In this document: positions 40,650 through 42,927 of the stretch, piece after piece
How positions within the stretch are numbered: the stretch's first letter is position 1
Layout: every line of letters starts with the position of its first letter
Notes under the pieces: model-generated
The model's input: only the letters and a program-made list of their open reading frames with translations
The model's database searches: none
What the model was told of the DNA's origin: nothing
Position numbers and translations under genes: made by a program
Assembly (NCBI GenBank): GCA_035764725.1
Contig: DASTYT010000014.1
Location: 1-42,927 of the forward strand
DNA from: Candidatus Methylomirabilota bacterium
GTDB taxonomy: Bacteria > Methylomirabilota > Methylomirabilia > Rokubacteriales > CSP1-6
Length of the DNA: 42,927 nucleotides
Direction of reading: 5' to 3'

Positions 40650-40665
40650 TGCAAGCGCGCTTGCA
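40650..40665. promoter_or_regulatory. 16-bp perfect palindrome, probable operator
   Basis: TGCAAGCGCGCTTGCA lies between a possible minus-strand -10 (TATCAT, 40670-40665) and the GGAGG before the propeller ATG. It therefore covers the expected transcription start, where a dimeric repressor would act. It could also serve the divergent acyltransferase gene. Confidence 0.5.
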
Positions 40666-40790
40666 TGATAAATGCGCGGCCTTACGATCGGCCAGCGCGC
40701 CCACTCTGCCATCAACACGTCCCTATTCAAAATCAAATCCGCCAATGAAATCAGGATCGTAGTTGTCAATCGGTGTCTGAGAAAACGGCC

Positions 40791-40820
40791 TTGCGAGAAC
40801 AGGACTTAGGGGCTTACCAT
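40791..40820 (+). promoter_or_regulatory. Possible promoter of the acyltransferase gene
   Basis: TTGCGA (40791-40796), 18 nt, TACCAT (40815-40820), 17 nt before the TTG at 40838. Moderate match only. Confidence 0.3.
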
Positions 40821-40837
40821 CGACTCAGGTCGAGCCC

Positions 40838-41623
40838 TTGCGGACCAAGATTCTCCGCGAAGCCGGAGTCTTTCACCCTGTTCGGCGGATTTGCGGGGGT
40901 GCCGATACGTCTTCCGAGCCGGTTCATCCCACGCGCTACTTCGACTTCAAGCGTCTTGAGCGTCTCGAGCCGAGCAACGGTCTATGGGATGACGTGCAGC
41001 AGCTGCGCTACGCAGTCTACTGTGTGGAATGCAAGTACCTCGATGCCTCACGCTACCCCGACGGGCGAGAAACGGACGAGTACGATCCGCACTCGGTCCA
41101 CTTCGCCGCCACGAACGAGCGCCAGGAAATGGTGGCGACGTTGCGTCTCGTGCGTGACTCTCATCTGGGGTTTCCGCTCGAGCACCACGCGGGCAGCCTC
41201 TCGGCCGACTATCACAAACTTCCTCGGAAGGCCACAGCCGAGATCTCCCGCTTGATCCTAGCCAGGAGCTACCGGCGCCGCGCCAACGACGGTCTCTATG
41301 GCCAGGAGCTTGGTGAGACCGACGCCGCAGCACGCGCCGAGGCGACCTACCGACGTAGCCAGTATCCCCTCATCCTGTTCGGGCTTTTCAGAGAGATGTA
41401 CGTCGAAAGCGTGCAGATGGGACTCGAGTATTGGGTTGCCGCCATGGAGTCAGGCCTCCAGCGCTTGCTGTCGAAGTTCGGGCTGGGGCTTCACCAGGTC
41501 GGCGAGCCGATGAGCTACTACGGTGAAGTGATCCCGTACTACGCGAGCATTCGGCAGCTCGAGCAGTTCGTAATGCAGAGCCGCCCCGACGTCTTCCAGT
41601 TCTTCACGAACGCCCGCAGCTGA
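40838..41623 (+). CDS. PEP-CTERM/exosortase-system-associated acyltransferase (N-acyl amino acid synthase-like)
   Basis: A 261-aa GNAT-fold protein related to LuxI/FeeM-type acyl-transferring enzymes. Visible are WDDVQQLRYAVYCVECKYLD (the N-terminal helix and cleft of this family), TDEYDPHSVHFAAT, MVATLRLVRDSHLGFPLEHHAG, AEISRLILARSYRRR and the C-terminal YPLILFGLFREMYVESVQMGLEYWVAAMESGLQRLLSKFGL. This combination matches the acyltransferases found with exosortase loci, thought to make N-acyl amino acids or related lipids from acyl-ACP; the product here is unknown. The start is TTG 40838; no ATG or GTG fits better. Divergent from the double-propeller gene and convergent with the GDSL gene. 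Confidence 0.78.
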   Translation: MRTKILREAGVFHPVRRICGGADTSSEPVHPTRYFDFKRLERLEPSNGLWDDVQQLRYAVYCVECKYLDASRYPDGRETDEYDPHSVHFAATNERQEMVATLRLVRDSHLGFPLEHHAGSLSADYHKLPRKATAEISRLILARSYRRRANDGLYGQELGETDAAARAEATYRRSQYPLILFGLFREMYVESVQMGLEYWVAAMESGLQRLLSKFGLGLHQVGEPMSYYGEVIPYYASIRQLEQFVMQSRPDVFQFFTNARS

Positions 41624-41657
41624 CGGCCCGACCGGGTCGTCGCGGCGGTCTGACTGC

Positions 41658-42686
41658 CTACCGGCGTTCGACTCGCCGCGCGGCGCGCCCTCGACGCCAC
41701 CGGCCGACCAGCAGCATCACGCCGGCCAGCAAGAGGGCGGCGGTCGGAGGCCCCGGCACGACGGTCTCGGTGAGGCCCAGCCCCAGGAGGCGATGCGCCT
41801 CCGTGGTGGGGTGCGTGAAGTCGAAGAAGACATACCCCGGGCAACCGGCGAGCAAGGCGTCCAGGTTCTCGACACACTGATCCGTCGTGTTGGTGAAGCC
41901 AAAGGCGCTCGGATTCGCCAGCACCGCGTTGAAGGCGCTGAAGGTGTCGAAGACATCGATGTCCACCGACAAGCCCGCCTGCTGGAGCCCCGTTTCAAGC
42001 GCGCCCATCGCCTGAAAGAGCCCCGCCCTGAAGCCCTCCGCAAGCACGCGGAGGTCGTCTTCCAGGCCCGTACCGCGGAACTCCGGCGTCGCTCCGATAT
42101 CGACCATGTTCGGAATCAGAAAGTGCTCGCCGCCGGCCAGTGCGAGCGTCTCCACGATGGCCGTAAGGTTGCCGACTGCGGTGGCCGCCGCCTGGGCGAC
42201 GTCGCCGCCGGTGAGCTGCGCGAGCACGAGATCATTGGGGCCACCCCACACGAGGAATAGCGTACTGGAAAGGTTGACCGGCGGGCCGCTTGTCAGGAAT
42301 TCATTCATTTGTGCCGTCAAGCCGGTGTGCTGAAGCGCGGCGATGGAATGGATGCCAAGGCCCACCGGCGTGTCGGTCTCCCAGCTCACGTTCTTGTCCC
42401 CGGTTGTGGCGCCCCCGACCGCGTAGTTCGTGCCACCCGGCGTGCTGGCAGGCAGCAGGGGCAGGCCGAGAGCCGCCGCGAGGTATTCCGGCGCCACCAG
42501 ACCGTTGGAGAATCGCTGAGCGTACGGAGGCGAGGGAGGATAGACGCCCCCGCTCAACGCGAACGCACGTCCCGAGTCCGCGAGGCTGTCGCCGATTACG
42601 ACGAGCGACGTGAACGGCCCTGCCCCCGCCGGTGTAGGAGCGAGGGTCAGGCCTATCAAAAGAGCCAGAAGCGCAAGTCTAGCCAC
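41658..42686 (-). CDS. GDSL/SGNH hydrolase with PEP-CTERM-like sorting tail
   Basis: A 342-aa secreted esterase/lipase-like enzyme. The signal peptide (about 1-22) ends PTPAGA. GDSL block I is VVIGDSLADSG with Ser34 as nucleophile; block III is VWGGPNDLV (Gly and Asn of the oxyanion hole); block V is D289-F-T-H292-PT, the catalytic Asp and His. The last 34 residues are VPGP (310-313), a hydrophobic helix and the basic tail RWRRGRAARRVERR, the three-part layout of PEP-CTERM exosortase substrates with VPGP in place of VPEP. The start is GTG 42686, with GGGAGGA 5 nt upstream; ATG codons at 42722 and 42749 are weaker. The product should be processed by an exosortase, not seen here. Confidence 0.82.
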   Translation of the reverse strand: MARLALLALLIGLTLAPTPAGAGPFTSLVVIGDSLADSGRAFALSGGVYPPSPPYAQRFSNGLVAPEYLAAALGLPLLPASTPGGTNYAVGGATTGDKNVSWETDTPVGLGIHSIAALQHTGLTAQMNEFLTSGPPVNLSSTLFLVWGGPNDLVLAQLTGGDVAQAAATAVGNLTAIVETLALAGGEHFLIPNMVDIGATPEFRGTGLEDDLRVLAEGFRAGLFQAMGALETGLQQAGLSVDIDVFDTFSAFNAVLANPSAFGFTNTTDQCVENLDALLAGCPGYVFFDFTHPTTEAHRLLGLGLTETVVPGPPTAALLLAGVMLLVGRWRRGRAARRVERR

Positions 42687-42781
42687 GCAGTCCTCCCTGT
42701 TTCTTGGTGAAAGGCGCTCCATTGTGGCTCGTCGTCGGGAAGGATGCAAGGCGAGCGCGTCAAAACTACATCGTCACAGGA

Positions 42782-42797
42782 TGGCACGCCCCATGCT
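42782..42797 (+). promoter_or_regulatory. Sigma-54 (-24/-12) promoter directed out of the right edge
   Basis: TGGCACG-CCCC-ATGCT matches the TGGCACG-N4-TTGCW consensus at 11 of 12 defined positions, with the required GG-N10-GC spacing (GG 42783-42784, GC 42795-42796). Transcription would begin near 42809 and run rightward with at least 118 nt of untranslated leader in the window. I see no convincing gene in 42687-42927. PEP-CTERM genes are known in some bacteria to be driven by RpoN and the PrsK/PrsR pair, so a further such gene may lie just outside. Confidence 0.6.
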
Positions 42798-42927
42798 CTG
42801 CGCTCGGAGTACCCCTGGGGCCAACCGGGGCCCCAAGCCTATTTTTTGGGTGGACGCATCATTGCCTCCCGGGAGAAAATTGGAAGCAGGCACGTCTAGA
42901 GTTCCTATAGTGCGCGGGCCAGGGGAC

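Noticed and set aside
40695..40715. Minus-strand TGGCAGAGTGGGCGC as a sigma-54 site for the double-propeller gene
   Set aside because: GG-N10-GC spacing holds, but only the core dinucleotides match well and the -12 element is GCGCG rather than TTGCW.
42817..42847. GGGGCC-AACCGG-GGCCCC followed by a T-run as a terminator
   Set aside because: The T-run begins 7 nt after the stem and no gene ends just upstream on the + strand.
42704..42910. A 68-codon open frame at the right end
   Set aside because: No ribosome site and no recognisable protein features; it lies across the sigma-54 promoter and the GDSL upstream region.

Overview
The window is a GC-rich bacterial chromosome segment from a diderm: it has a TonB-dependent outer-membrane receptor, a TonB protein, a lipoprotein-like TPR protein and a PEP-CTERM-tailed secreted enzyme. 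Gene content, composition and the Tat-type leader of one secreted protein would suit an uncultured Rokubacteria/Methylomirabilota-like or deltaproteobacteria-like organism. That placement is inference; nothing here is diagnostic of a taxon.

Left edge (1-3.3 kb): the tail of an IS481-type transposase, a secreted DUF3047 protein, an S4-domain RNA-binding protein and a large membrane protein with C-terminal TPRs.

Cobalamin block (3.3-14.2 kb): two cobalamin riboswitches each precede a tightly overlapping operon. Operon 1 is cobU-cobT-btuF-btuC-btuD. Operon 2 is btuB-cbiZ-tonB-cbiB-cobQ and ends at an intrinsic terminator. Together they give outer-membrane uptake (BtuB with its own TonB), inner-membrane import (BtuFCD), removal of the lower-loop side chain (CbiZ), rebuilding of cobinamide phosphate (CbiB, with CobQ) and nucleotide-loop attachment (CobU, CobT). 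This is a B12 salvage and remodelling regulon. CobS and the adenosyltransferase are not in the window.

Housekeeping block (14.2-29 kb): argS, a SPOR protein, hpt, then ftsH-folP-cdaA-cdaR-glmM-acpS-nnr-tsaE-vanZ-radC-VOC, almost all with 4-nt start/stop overlaps. It links protein quality control, folate, c-di-AMP, cell-wall precursor synthesis, acyl-carrier activation, metabolite repair and tRNA modification. A small convergent gene follows, then a 315-bp non-coding region with inverted repeats and DnaA-box-like motifs, then a dihydroorotate dehydrogenase gene on the minus strand.

Accessory/surface block (29-42.9 kb): a Tat-exported beta-propeller-like protein, tRNA-Val(CAC) with its promoter and terminator, a SAM-methyltransferase-like protein, a 1084-aa PrsT-like TPR protein, a DevBCA/MacB-like ABC exporter (permease, ATPase, membrane-fusion protein), an 836-aa double-propeller secreted protein with a Pro/Thr linker, an exosortase-system-associated N-acyltransferase, and a GDSL hydrolase with a PEP-CTERM-like tail. 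A near-consensus sigma-54 promoter points out of the right edge. This is the least ordinary part of the window and looks like an exosortase-linked envelope module.

Many first-of-operon genes lack a Shine-Dalgarno sequence and carry a TANNNT hexamer 7-9 nt before the start codon, which suggests leaderless transcription. ArgRS lacks the histidines of the HIGH signature. I saw no CRISPR array, rRNA or prophage.
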